Part shown: in pieces, positions 47,960 through 59,204 of the stretch
How the letters are laid out: the number at the start of each line of letters is the position of its first letter
Numbering within the stretch: position 1 is the stretch's first letter
Assembly (NCBI RefSeq): GCF_022669055.1
Contig: NZ_JAJMLW010000003.1
Location: forward strand, 62,001-126,000
Source of the DNA: Adlercreutzia faecimuris
GTDB taxonomy: Bacteria; Actinomycetota; Coriobacteriia; Coriobacteriales; Eggerthellaceae
Direction of reading: 5' to 3'
DNA length: 64,000 bases
Program-made: the position numbers and the translations under genes
Notes under the pieces: model-generated
The model's database searches: none
Told to the model about the DNA's origin: nothing
What the model saw: the letters and a program-made list of their open reading frames with translations, nothing else

Positions 47960-49402
47960 GTGGTCGAGAGAATCCTGCAACCTGTGGCGGCGGGCGCCGC
48001 GCGCCTGCGCCCGCGCAGCATCCTGTTCATGGCGCTGGCCGCCGCCATCGTGGCCGCGGCGGCGTGGGCGCCCGCCACGGCGGGGCTGGCCTTCGAGGGC
48101 CGCATGGTGCTGGCCATCCTGGCGGCGGGCATCCTCCTGTGGGTGACCGAGTCGATGCCGCTGCCGGCGACGGCTCTGCTCATCTTGGTGCTGATGCCCG
48201 TGACGGGCGTGTGCTCGTTCGAGGCGGCCTACGCCAACGCCATGGGCTCGACGGTGTTCTTCCTGATGGGGACGTTCGCCTTCACCGTGGCGCTCGACGC
48301 CACCACGGTGCCCACGCGCATCGCGGCGCGGGTGCTGGCCTGGTCGGGGACGAGCTCGCCGAAGATGCTGCTGGGCTTCATGGCGGCCACGGCGTTCCTG
48401 TCGTTCTTCATGTCCGACGTGGCGGCCTGCGGCGTGTTCATATCCGTGGGCAAGCGCCTGCTGGAGCGCAGCGGCGCCGAGCGGGGGCGCTCGGCCCTGG
48501 GCAAGGCGATGATGATCGCCATCCCCTGGGCGTCCTACGCCGGCGGCCTGGCGGTGATGACGGGCAACGGCTGCAACGTGGTGACCGTGGGGCTGTTCGC
48601 CGAGCTGTTCGGCGTGCAGATGACCTTCATCGAGTGGTCGATGCTGGGCGTGCCGTTCTGCCTGGCCATGCTGCTGGTGGCCTGGGCGGTCATCGTGGGC
48701 GTGTTCAGGCCCGAGGCCATCGGGCAGCCCTCCATCGACGCCACGCGCGCCGAGGCGGCGGCGCTCGGCCCCCTGGCGGGGCCGGAGAAGGCCACCATGG
48801 GCATCATCGCCGCGGCCATGGTGGCCTGGATCGCGAGTTCCTGGGTGCCGGCGCTCAACACCGCCATGATCGCCATCGTGGCCGTGGTGCTGCTGTCGCT
48901 GCCGGGCGGGTCGACGCTTGAGTTCAAGGAGCTCGTGTCGCGCATGAACTGGGGCGTGCTCGTGATGATCATGTGCATCCTGTCGGTGGCCCACTTCGTG
49001 GTGGCCACGGGCGCCGGCGACTGGATGGTGGGCGCCATCATGGCCGTCATGCCCGACGGGTGGAAGACGCCCTTCCTCGTGCTGCTGGCGCTGTCGGCCG
49101 TGGGCGCCGTCACGCACAACGTGGTGCCCGTGGGCCCGGCGGTGGCCGGCATCCTGGCCTACCCCTTCGGCGTGCTGGCCGGCGACTTCGGCATCAGCCT
49201 GTACTGCATGCTCATGGTGGTGGCCTGGCAGGCATCGCTGGCCTACGTCCTGCCGCTCGACTGCGTGCCCATCCTCACGTACTCCACCGGCTACTACTCC
49301 ATGGCCGACATGGCCCGCGTCGGCTGGATCCCCACCGTGGTGCTGACCGCCCTGACTGCGACGCTCCTCCCCGCGCTCTGCGCCCTGTTCGGGTTCGCGT
49401 AG
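47960..49402 (+). CDS. SLC13/DASS-family anion permease 2
   Basis: 480 residues from GTG 47960, chosen for AGGGGAG five bases upstream; an in-frame GTG at 47888 has no site. Helix layout as in the preceding gene: LLWVTESMPLPATALLILVL, FFMSDVAACGVFIS, MTGNGCNVVTVGLFAELFGV and THNVVPVGPAVAGILAYP. The two share order but have clearly different substrate loops (SGTP against TGNG), so they are not simple copies. Probably transports another anion of the same pathway, or forms a two-protein unit. The gap between them holds GC hairpins. Confidence 0.88.
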   Translation: MVERILQPVAAGAARLRPRSILFMALAAAIVAAAAWAPATAGLAFEGRMVLAILAAGILLWVTESMPLPATALLILVLMPVTGVCSFEAAYANAMGSTVFFLMGTFAFTVALDATTVPTRIAARVLAWSGTSSPKMLLGFMAATAFLSFFMSDVAACGVFISVGKRLLERSGAERGRSALGKAMMIAIPWASYAGGLAVMTGNGCNVVTVGLFAELFGVQMTFIEWSMLGVPFCLAMLLVAWAVIVGVFRPEAIGQPSIDATRAEAAALGPLAGPEKATMGIIAAAMVAWIASSWVPALNTAMIAIVAVVLLSLPGGSTLEFKELVSRMNWGVLVMIMCILSVAHFVVATGAGDWMVGAIMAVMPDGWKTPFLVLLALSAVGAVTHNVVPVGPAVAGILAYPFGVLAGDFGISLYCMLMVVAWQASLAYVLPLDCVPILTYSTGYYSMADMARVGWIPTVVLTALTATLLPALCALFGFA

Positions 49403-49489
49403 GGGAGGGCGGCGCGCGGGTTCGCCTGGGGGAGGCGCTTGCGGTAGAATGCTTCGGTGCGTTTTTCGATAGCGAGCGGAGGCATTCCC

Positions 49490-49909
49490 ATGATCAAGGA
49501 CATCATCACCGACGAGGCCGTGCTCTCGCAGCCCTGCGAGCCGGCCACCGCGGCTGACGCCGAGGTGGCCCAGGACCTGGTCGACACGCTTCTGGCCAAC
49601 GAGGAGGCGGCGGCGCTGGCCGCCAACCAGATCGGCGTGACCAAGGCCATCATCGCCTACCTCAACGACAAGGACCGCCCGGTGGTGATGTACAACCCGC
49701 AGATCACCCAGGCGCTCAAGCCGTTCCCGGCCGTGGAGGCGTGCCTGTCGCGCGAGGAGGCCGCGGGCGTCACCCGCTACAAGTGGATCCGCGTGTCCTA
49801 CGACGTGTTGCTCAACGGCGAGCTCATGTCCCGCAAGAAGAAGATGGAGGGCTGGCAGGCCCAGCTCGTCCAGCACATGGTGGACCACTGCAACGGCGAG
49901 CTGGTGTAG
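49490..49909 (+). CDS. peptide deformylase-like protein, catalytic Glu replaced
   Basis: 139 residues from ATG 49490 (GCGGAGGC upstream). Deformylase motifs: motif 1 AALAANQIG (usually GxGLAAxQ), motif 2 EACLS with metal Cys 85, motif 3 QHMVDH with metal His 129 and 133. The catalytic Glu of HExxH is Met 130. Metal ligands are kept but the base that drives deformylation is gone, so it may be inactive, use another base, or act on a different substrate. Its length is that of the short deformylase-like family common in Firmicutes and Coriobacteria. Two bases separate its stop from helD's start, suggesting co-transcription. Confidence 0.85.
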   Translation: MIKDIITDEAVLSQPCEPATAADAEVAQDLVDTLLANEEAAALAANQIGVTKAIIAYLNDKDRPVVMYNPQITQALKPFPAVEACLSREEAAGVTRYKWIRVSYDVLLNGELMSRKKKMEGWQAQLVQHMVDHCNGELV

Positions 49910-49911
49910 GG

Positions 49912-52133
49912 ATGGCCGACGCCAGCGAGGGGCGCGCGCCGGCCGACGCCGTGGCCGCCGCTGACGCCGCGGCCCGCGACGCCCAGGCGGCCGAGCGTGC
50001 GGCCGAGGCAGCCGAGCGTGCGGCCGACCCCGTGTTCGCCGCCGAGCAGGAGCACCTCTCCGCCACCTACGCCAAGCTGCTGGAGCTGGGCCGCGCGGCG
50101 GCCCGGGCCATGGCCGAGCTCGCGGCTGATGCCGCGGCCGACAAGGAGTCGATGGCCGAGGAGCTGGCGACCAACTACGCCACCTGGGACGACGCCATGG
50201 AGACCCACGCCGACTTCATGGCCCTGAACCGCATCATCGACGGCTACAACCTGTCCCACGGCGTGCAGGCCGAGCGCCTGGCCGCCGTCGAGACGCTTCT
50301 GCGCCAGCCCTACTTCGCCAAGGTGTCGCTGCGGTTCCGCGCGGGCGACGCGCCCAAGGACCTGTACCTGGGCACCGCCGGCATCTCGGACGAGAGCTAC
50401 CGCCGCATGGTGGTGGACTGGCGCAGCCCGGTGGCCGAGGTGTACTACAACCAGGACCTGGGCCCCACCTCGTACGAGGCCGACGGGCGCACGATCAAGG
50501 TCGACCTTCTGCTGCGCCGCCAGTTCGACATCGAGGCCGACCGGCTCAACGGCTACTTCGACAGCGACGTGGCCATCCAGGACTCGCTTCTGCTGGCGTC
50601 GCTCGCGCGCCAGCGCTCGGCCCAGATGCAGGCCATCACGGCCACCATCCAGAAGGAGCAGAACGTCGTCATCCGCCACGAGGACGTGCCGGCGCTGCTG
50701 GTGACCGGCATCGCCGGCTCGGGCAAGACCTCGGTGCTGCTCCAGCGCATCGCCTACCTCTTCTACCGCAACCGCGACACCCTGCGGCCCGAGGACGTCT
50801 ACCTGCTGACGCCCAACCCGTTGTTCCGCAGCTACATATCCGGCGTCCTGCCCGACCTGGGCGAGCGCAATCCCCACACCCTCACCTGGGACGAGTTCCT
50901 GGCGCCGCTGCTGCCTGAGGGACGCGGCGTGGGCGACGGCGCGGCCACGCTGGACGACCTGGCGCGCATCGACGCGGCCGTGGCGGGGATGGAGTTCGAG
51001 CCGCGCGACTTTCTGCCCGTGGCGTGCGGGGGCGTCGTGCTCCTGGGCGCCGACGCGGCGTGGAAGGCGTGCCAGAAGTTCCGCACCGCGCCTGCCGGCC
51101 CGCACCGCGTGAGCCTCATGCGCGAGGAGCTGGGCCGTCGCCTGGAGGCGCGGCTCGCCCAGATGGCCGCGACCGACGGCGTGCAGGCGGAGGTGGCGGC
51201 GCTGCCCATCGAGGAGCAGCTGCGGCTGTTCGGCGAGACGGTCGATCCCGTCGACGAGGCCGAGGAGCGCGCGCTGGCCTTGCGCTACCTGCGCGACCGC
51301 CACGCCGGCGCCTTCGACGTGGTCGAGCGCGACGAGTGGCTCGACGTCGACCACCTGGCCCTGCGCCTTTTGGGCGAGGCCGGGCTGGCCTCCGTCCCGT
51401 GGGCCTACCTCAAGATGGCGGTGACCGGCCTTTCCGAGCCGGGCGCGCGCTACGTCTTCGTGGACGAGGTGCAGGACTACTCCGCCGGCCAGCTGGCGGT
51501 GATGGCACGCTACTTCCGCCGCGCCCGCTTCCTTCTGCTCGGCGACCCGAACCAGGCCATCACCGAGGGGACGGCCGGCCTGGACGAGGTGCGCGCCGTG
51601 TTCGAGCGCGCCTGCGGCAGCGTGGACGAGTGCCGCCTCATGACGAGCTACCGGTCGTCTCCGGCCATCACCGCGCTGTTCGCGGGGCTGCTGCCGCCCG
51701 AGGTGCGCGGCGAGGTGTCCTCGGTGCTGCGCGACGACGTGGCGCCGGTGGTGGAGGTGTGTGCCGACGGGGACGCCCATATCGCCGCGCTCGCCCGCGT
51801 CATCGCCGACGCGCGGGACGCCGGCGGGCTCACCGCCGTGGTGGTGCCGTGGAAGAGCGAGGCCAAGCGCCTGGCGCGCGTCCTGGGCGACGACGCGCCG
51901 CCCGTCGTGGACGGCCGCGAGGGGCTGCCGGACGCGGGCGTGGTGATGGTGCCGCTGCGCTACGCCAAGGGGCTCGAGTTCGACGCCGTCATCGTGCCGG
52001 ATGCGTCCGAGCGCGCCTTCCCCGCCGACGACCTGGGGCGCCGCCGCCTCTACACCACGGTGTCGCGCGCCACGCGCCGGCTGACCATCCTGGCCGAGGG
52101 CGCGCTCACGCCGCTCCTGGCCGAGGCGGGGGC

Positions 52134-52137
<4 letters not shown>
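49912..52137 (+). CDS. HelD-like UvrD/Rep-family ATPase
   Basis: 741 residues from ATG 49912, coupled to the deformylase-like gene. An N-terminal Ala-rich coiled coil is followed by AIQDSLLLASLARQRSAQMQ and the Walker A region TGIAGSGKTSVLLQRIAYLF (about 264-284). Later motifs are FVDEVQDYSAGQLAVM (DExQ box), LLLGDPNQAI, MTSYRSSPAI, RYAKGLEFDAVIV and TTVSRATRRLTIL. This is the HelD group, which pulls stalled RNA polymerase off DNA; the N-terminal arm would enter the secondary channel. A normal DNA-repair role like UvrD is less likely because of the arm. Confidence 0.87.
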
Positions 52138-53954
<1,817 letters not shown>

Positions 53955-54107
53955 CGGGGGCGGCGGTCGGTAACGGGGCGGGAACTGCTTTTTCCTCGGG
54001 GCGTTACGGTTGGGCGCCCGGGTCGGCGCGGGGGCGTCGGCGTGGCATCGTGGAGCCGTGGGCGACACGCACGCCCACGCCTACGCGAGCACCCGTTGGG
54101 AGGAACC

Positions 54108-55598
54108 ATGAAGAAGCACCCCGCCGCACCCTCAGCCGCCAGCGCCCCCGCGCCGTCTGTCCCGGCGGCCTCCGCGACGCCTGCGCCCGTCGCGTCCCCC
54201 GGCGCCATGGAGGCCGCGGCGCCCGTCGACGACAACCTGGCCGCCGCGCCGCCCACCGGCGCCGCCAACGGCGGCTTCAAGCGCACGCTCTCCGTCTTCG
54301 ACCTGGTCATCTACGGCCTCATCTCCATGGTGCCCATCGCGCCGTTCAGCATCTACGCGAGCGTCTTCAACGCCTCCCACGGCATGCCGGCGCTCACCTA
54401 CCTCATCGCGCTGGGCGCTATGCTGTTCACCGTGCTGTCCTTCGGCGTGATGATCAACCGCTTCCCGTCGTCGGGGTCCATCTACACCTACGCCACCAAG
54501 GGCATCGGCAAGCTGGTGGGCTTCGTGGCCGGCTGGCTCATGCTGCTGCAGTACCTGGTGGGGCCGACGCTGTGCTACATCATGGCGGGCCTGGCCCTCA
54601 ACCAGTACGTGCCGGCGGTGCCCGTGTGGGGCTGGTGCCTGATGTTCATGGCCTTTACCGCCTTCGTGGCCCTGCGCGGCATGAAGACGACCATCGCCGT
54701 CAACCGCGTGGCGCTGGTGGGCGAGCTTCTGGTGCTGGGGCTGTTCCTGGTGCTCGGCATCGCCTACATCATCGGACATCCCGCCACCTCGGGATTCTCG
54801 GCCACCGCCTTCTTCAACCCCTCCGCGTTCAACTTCGGCGACACCATGGGCGCCGTGTCGCTAGCCGCGTTCTCCTACGTGGGCTTCGGCTGCGTGGCCA
54901 CGCTCACCCAGGAGGCCAAGGACGGCAAGACCGGCCCGTCGCGCGCCATGATGATCATGATCCTTCTGCTGGGCGCCATGTTCGTGTTGACCTGTCTCGT
55001 GGCCACCTGGGTCGACCCGTCGGGCAAGGTGTTCGCCGGCAACGAGGACAACGGCTTCTACCTGGTGGCCCAGATGGTGGCCGGGCCCTGGCTCGGCATC
55101 GTGTGCGCCGTGGCCGTGGCGCTGGCCCAGGGCGTGTTCACCGGCATGGTGTTCGAGGTGTCCATCGTGCGCGTCATCTACGTCATGGGCCGCGGCGGGT
55201 CGCTGCCGCGCGTGCTGGGGAAGATGGACGAGAAGACGGGCGTGCCCGTGGTGGCCACCCTGTTCGTGTCGTGCCTGTCGCTGGCCATCCTGCCGGCCCT
55301 GCTGTACCTGGGGATGGACGAGGTGGCCAAGGTGAGCAACTTCGGCGCGCTGTCCACCTACCTCATCCTCAACTTCACCGTCATCTGGTACTACTGGGTG
55401 AGGCAGAAGGACCACTCCAACCCGTGGCGGCTGCTCGTGTGCCCGGTCCTGGGCATGGCGGTGACCCTGGCCGTGCTGGCGTCGCTGAGCAACGTCGCAC
55501 ACATCGTGGGCATCATCTGGATCGTCCTCGGCGTGATCTACTACCTGGTCACCACCCGCGTCCTGCACCACGACGTGGACCTGGGCGACCCGGCCTAG
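54108..55598 (+). CDS. APC-family amino acid permease
   Basis: 496 residues from ATG 54108, ribosome site GGGAGGA. A long Ala/Pro-rich tail of about 60 residues precedes 12 membrane helices beginning SVFDLVIYGLISMVPIAPFS. Helix 1 and helix 6 breaks typical for APC carriers are visible (SMVPIAPF; FSYVGFGCVATLTQEAKDGK). Moves an amino acid or amine with protons or by exchange. The unusual long N-terminal tail is seen in other genes of this genome. Substrate unknown. Confidence 0.88.
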   Translation: MKKHPAAPSAASAPAPSVPAASATPAPVASPGAMEAAAPVDDNLAAAPPTGAANGGFKRTLSVFDLVIYGLISMVPIAPFSIYASVFNASHGMPALTYLIALGAMLFTVLSFGVMINRFPSSGSIYTYATKGIGKLVGFVAGWLMLLQYLVGPTLCYIMAGLALNQYVPAVPVWGWCLMFMAFTAFVALRGMKTTIAVNRVALVGELLVLGLFLVLGIAYIIGHPATSGFSATAFFNPSAFNFGDTMGAVSLAAFSYVGFGCVATLTQEAKDGKTGPSRAMMIMILLLGAMFVLTCLVATWVDPSGKVFAGNEDNGFYLVAQMVAGPWLGIVCAVAVALAQGVFTGMVFEVSIVRVIYVMGRGGSLPRVLGKMDEKTGVPVVATLFVSCLSLAILPALLYLGMDEVAKVSNFGALSTYLILNFTVIWYYWVRQKDHSNPWRLLVCPVLGMAVTLAVLASLSNVAHIVGIIWIVLGVIYYLVTTRVLHHDVDLGDPA

Positions 55599-55708
55599 GG
55601 TGGGAGGGGCACCCCCACGGGCATCCGCGTCCAGGAGGTGGGGGAGTGGCTCGTGGGGGAGTAGCGCGTCCGCCGCGTGCCCGTGCCCGCGTGGCCGCGG
55701 GCGGGGCG

Positions 55709-58351
55709 CTAGGGCAGCAGGTCCTCGATGAAGCCGGCCCGGTAGTCGCGGAAGACGGCCTCGCCGGATTCCTGGGTGGCGTCGAGGTCGACCGTCGCGG
55801 TGATCTGGAAGTCGTGGTCGCCGGCCTCGTCGGCGAAGACCTGGCGCACCCGCCAGGCGTGCTCGGCGCGCTCGGGCGCCTCGTCGATCTCCAGGTAGGC
55901 GGCCGAGCGCGCGTCGGCGTCGATGCCGATGCTCTCGTGCGCCTCGAAGTAGGCGTCGAGCGCGTCCTGCCAGCGGCGCTCGCCGAAGCCCCATTCCCCG
56001 TCCAGCCGGCCGAGCTCGGCGGCGCGGCCCTGGGAGGCCAGGCGCACGCGGGCGAACAGCGCGTTGCGCACGAGCACGCGCAGGCCGCGGCGGTCGGACA
56101 CCACGGCGCCGTCCGCCGCCGGAGGCGCCGCGTCGGGCAGCTCGCCCGCGGCCGCCCACTCGTCCACCAGGCTCGAGTCGGTCGTGCGCACCAGGAACCC
56201 GAGCCACGCCACCACGTCCTGGAGCCGCTCGTCGCGGGCGGCGGGCGGAATGGTGCGGTCGAGCACCCGGTAGGCGTCGGAGAGGTAGCGCAGAAGCGTC
56301 CCCTCCGACTTCGCGATGCCGTAGCGGCCCACGTAGGTCTTGAAGTCGCTCACCGTCTCCACCATGTCGCGCAGCACGCTCTTGGGCTCGAGCTCGTAGT
56401 CGCGTGCCCATGGCACCGCCTGGCAGTACAGCCCGAAGGCATGGTCAAGCAGGTCCTCGAGCGGGCGGGGGTAGGTGACGTCGGCTAGCCGCTCCAGGCG
56501 CTCCTCGTATTCCACGCCGTCGGCCTTCATCTCGGCCATGGCGGCGTCCTTCGCCTTGCGCTCCTGGGCGCGCAGCACCTGGCGCGGGTTCTCCAGCGTG
56601 GCCTCGACGATCGATATCACGTCCAGCGCGTAGGCGGGGTCGTCCCGGTCGAGCAGGTCGAGGGACGCCAGCAGGAAGGGGGACAGCGGCTGGTCGAGCG
56701 TGAAGTCTTCGGGAAGGTCGACGGTGAGCAGGTACTCGTCGGCGCCATCCGGCCCCGCGCCCGCGCGCCGCTCCACCACGCCCGCCTCGATGAGCGTGGC
56801 GAATATCTCGTCGGCGCGGGCCGCGAGCGCCGCCTTCTCCTGCGGCTCCTGGGCCGAGTCGGCGATGAGCTGGCGCACGGCCGCCCGCGCGTCCCCGCCG
56901 CGCGCGACGACGGCCAGCACCATGGAATGCGTGATGCGCATGCGCGGGGTCAGCTTCTCCGGCGCCTTCTCCACCAGGTGGGTGAACGTCTTCTCGTCCC
57001 AGCTCACGAAGCCCTCGGGCGGCTGCTTCTTCTTGATCTTGCGCAGCTTCTTGGGGTCGCCCGCGGCCTTGACCTGGGCGCGGTGGTTCTCGATCTCGTG
57101 CTCGGGGGCCAGCGCGATGACCAGGCCCTCGGTATCGAAGCCGGATCGCCCGGCGCGGCCGGCTATCTGATGGAACTCGCGGGCGCGCAGCCGGCGCATG
57201 TGGTGGCCGTCGAACTTGGTCAGCTGGGTGAGCACCACGGTGTGGATGGGCACGTTGATGCCCACGCCGAGCGTGTCAGTGCCGCAGATGACGGGCAAGA
57301 GCCCCTGCTGGGCCAGCTTCTCCACCAGCAGGCGGTAGCGCGGCAGCATCCCCGCGTGGTGCACGCCCACGCCGGCGGAGAGCAGCCGCTGGAGGATCTT
57401 GCCGAAGGCGGTGGTGAAGCGCGTGCCCCTCATCGCCTGCTTCACGGCCTCGCGCTGCTCTCTGGTGGCCACGCCGTAGCTGGCAAGCGACTGGGCCGAC
57501 GCCAGCGCGGCGTCCTGCGAGAAGTGCACCAGGTACAGCGGCGCCTCGCCCTTGCGCAGGGCCAGCTCGACCGTGGCCTCGAGCGGCTCGAGAGAGTACT
57601 CGTAGGCGAGCGGCACCGGGCGCGGCGCGTCGGCGATGACGTCGACGGGGCGGCCCGTGCGCTCCTCGAGGTCGGCGGCGATGGAGCTGACGTCGCCGAG
57701 CGTGGCGCTCATCAGCAGGAACTGCGCGCGGGGGAGCGTGAGAAGCGGCACCTGCCACGCCCAGCCGCGGTCGGGGTCGGCGTAGAAGTGGAACTCGTCC
57801 ATGGCGACGCAGCCCACCTTCGACGCCTCGCCCTCGCGCAGGGCCTGGTTCGCCAGGATCTCCGCCGTGCAGCAGATGACGGGCGCGTCGGTGTTGATGG
57901 TGGTGTCGCCGGTGATCATGCCGACGTTCTCGCGGCCGAGGATGTCGACCATGGCGAAGAACTTCTCGTTGACGAGCGCCTTGATGGGCGCGGTGTAGTA
58001 GGCGGTGCGGCCCGTGGCGACGGCCATGAAGCACAGGCCGAGCGCCACCATCGACTTGCCCGAGCCGGTGGGCGTGCCCAGGATCACCGAGTCGCCGACG
58101 GCCAGGTCCATGAGGGCGTCCTCCTGGTGGGGCCACAGCTCCATGCCGCGCGACTCCACCCAGCCGAGGAACACCTCGAGCGCCTCGGAGGGGTCGAGCA
58201 CGTCGCCCTCGCCCGTCTCGGCCCAGGGCAGCAGCCAGCCGAGCGACCCGGGCGCGAAGGGGTCGTCGGGCGCATGGGCGCCGGCTCCGGCGTCGGGCGC
58301 GGGGGCGTCCTCGGGCAGCTCGTAGGCGGGCTCTTCGGCGATGGCGGTCAT
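55709..58351 (-). CDS. Ski2/Mtr4-like DEAD/H-box helicase
   Basis: 880 residues from ATG 58351 (GAGGAGCC upstream). Superfamily II motifs: WPHQEDALMDL (Q-like), TPTGSGKSMVALGL (I), APIKALVNEKF (Ia), VAMDEFHFYADPDRGW (II, DEFH), LLMSATLGD (III), VICGTDTLGVGINVPIHTVV (V) and QIAGRAGRSGFDTEG (VI). The C-terminal half is helical and matches the actinobacterial Ski2-like/HelY-type proteins. Expected to unwind RNA or DNA; helpers in RNA turnover are a likely role. Between it and the thioredoxin gene lies the inverted-repeat element at 58416-58590. Confidence 0.87.
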   Translation of the reverse strand: MTAIAEEPAYELPEDAPAPDAGAGAHAPDDPFAPGSLGWLLPWAETGEGDVLDPSEALEVFLGWVESRGMELWPHQEDALMDLAVGDSVILGTPTGSGKSMVALGLCFMAVATGRTAYYTAPIKALVNEKFFAMVDILGRENVGMITGDTTINTDAPVICCTAEILANQALREGEASKVGCVAMDEFHFYADPDRGWAWQVPLLTLPRAQFLLMSATLGDVSSIAADLEERTGRPVDVIADAPRPVPLAYEYSLEPLEATVELALRKGEAPLYLVHFSQDAALASAQSLASYGVATREQREAVKQAMRGTRFTTAFGKILQRLLSAGVGVHHAGMLPRYRLLVEKLAQQGLLPVICGTDTLGVGINVPIHTVVLTQLTKFDGHHMRRLRAREFHQIAGRAGRSGFDTEGLVIALAPEHEIENHRAQVKAAGDPKKLRKIKKKQPPEGFVSWDEKTFTHLVEKAPEKLTPRMRITHSMVLAVVARGGDARAAVRQLIADSAQEPQEKAALAARADEIFATLIEAGVVERRAGAGPDGADEYLLTVDLPEDFTLDQPLSPFLLASLDLLDRDDPAYALDVISIVEATLENPRQVLRAQERKAKDAAMAEMKADGVEYEERLERLADVTYPRPLEDLLDHAFGLYCQAVPWARDYELEPKSVLRDMVETVSDFKTYVGRYGIAKSEGTLLRYLSDAYRVLDRTIPPAARDERLQDVVAWLGFLVRTTDSSLVDEWAAAGELPDAAPPAADGAVVSDRRGLRVLVRNALFARVRLASQGRAAELGRLDGEWGFGERRWQDALDAYFEAHESIGIDADARSAAYLEIDEAPERAEHAWRVRQVFADEAGDHDFQITATVDLDATQESGEAVFRDYRAGFIEDLLP

Positions 58352-58415
58352 GGCGGCTCCTCGGGCAGGCGCGGGCGGGTGGGCTTCAATTATAGGGAAG
58401 CGGTCGCGCGCGTCG

Positions 58416-58590
58416 GCAAAATGGCCAGAAACGACGGTTTGACGACGCGCGAGCGCGCCCTGGCGGGCCATGCGGTGCTAAAACCCCAGGTCGCGCTTCT
58501 CGGGTCTCTCCAGTGTGCGGTGCCATAGCCGGTATTTTCCGCGAATCGGGCCGTCGGCTGTCGTCAAACCGTCGTTTCTGGCCATTTTGC
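58416..58590. mobile_element. 175-bp element with 31-bp perfect terminal inverted repeats (MITE-like)
   Basis: GCAAAATGGCCAGAAACGAC... at 58416-58446 is the exact reverse complement of 58560-58590. The 113 bases between have no ORF and are GC-rich with short hairpins. Such long perfect ends around a short non-coding core are typical of miniature inverted-repeat elements. No clear target-site duplication was seen, and it might instead be an RNA hairpin or a regulatory palindrome between the trx and helicase genes. Confidence 0.6.
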
Positions 58591-58676
58591 GCGCGGATTC
58601 TGCGCGAGGGGGTCGGATGGCTCGGTTCCGGCGCTCGCGGGCCCAGCTCCGCAGGCGCCCCGATCCTTCGTGCCGG

Positions 58677-58985
58677 TTAGGAGGCCATCCGCAGCAGCTC
58701 TTCCTTGGGCTGCTCTCCGACCTTGCGCTCGACCAGCTGGCCGCCGTCGAACAGCGCGAAGGTGGGCACGCCGTCGGGGGCGAAGCGGTCGGCCACCTCG
58801 GGCGACCGGTCGATGTCGACGCGGTACACCGGGACGACGCCCTCGAGCTCGGCGGCTACCTCGTCGACGACGGGCGCCTCGGCCTGGCAGTGCGGGCACC
58901 AGGTGGCGAAGAACTCCACGAGCGTTCTGCCGCCGCCGTCGATGACCTTCTGCTGGAATGCGAGCTTGTCCAATTCCTCTACCAT
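58677..58985 (-). CDS. trxA: thioredoxin
   Basis: 102 residues, ribosome site AAGGAG. Active site FFATWCPHCQAEAP (CPHC rather than the usual CGPC), Asp in DIDRSPEVAD, and the cis-Pro GVPTFALF. Cytoplasmic disulphide reductase. CPHC is the DsbA-type dipeptide, which gives a more oxidising potential than CGPC; this is established for engineered and natural variants but the effect here is inference. Single gene, with the MITE-like palindrome after it. Confidence 0.9.
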   Translation of the reverse strand: MVEELDKLAFQQKVIDGGGRTLVEFFATWCPHCQAEAPVVDEVAAELEGVVPVYRVDIDRSPEVADRFAPDGVPTFALFDGGQLVERKVGEQPKEELLRMAS

Positions 58986-59204
58986 GGCAGATCTCCTTAC
59001 GTTTGCGGTTGTGGCGCCGCGGCGCCGGATGCGGGGAGCGCCCCCGGACGGGCGGCTGGCGGCGCGGGCCGGTGCCGAGCCGTCCTCCTACCCTAGGGCG
59101 CTCCCCGGCCTGAGGCCCCTGGCGCTCCGTCTTTGTTTTCAACTTGCGGCGGCCCGTAACGCGCCCGTTTCCTCTTCCGGCTGGCGCAGGCGTACCATGG
59201 GCCC

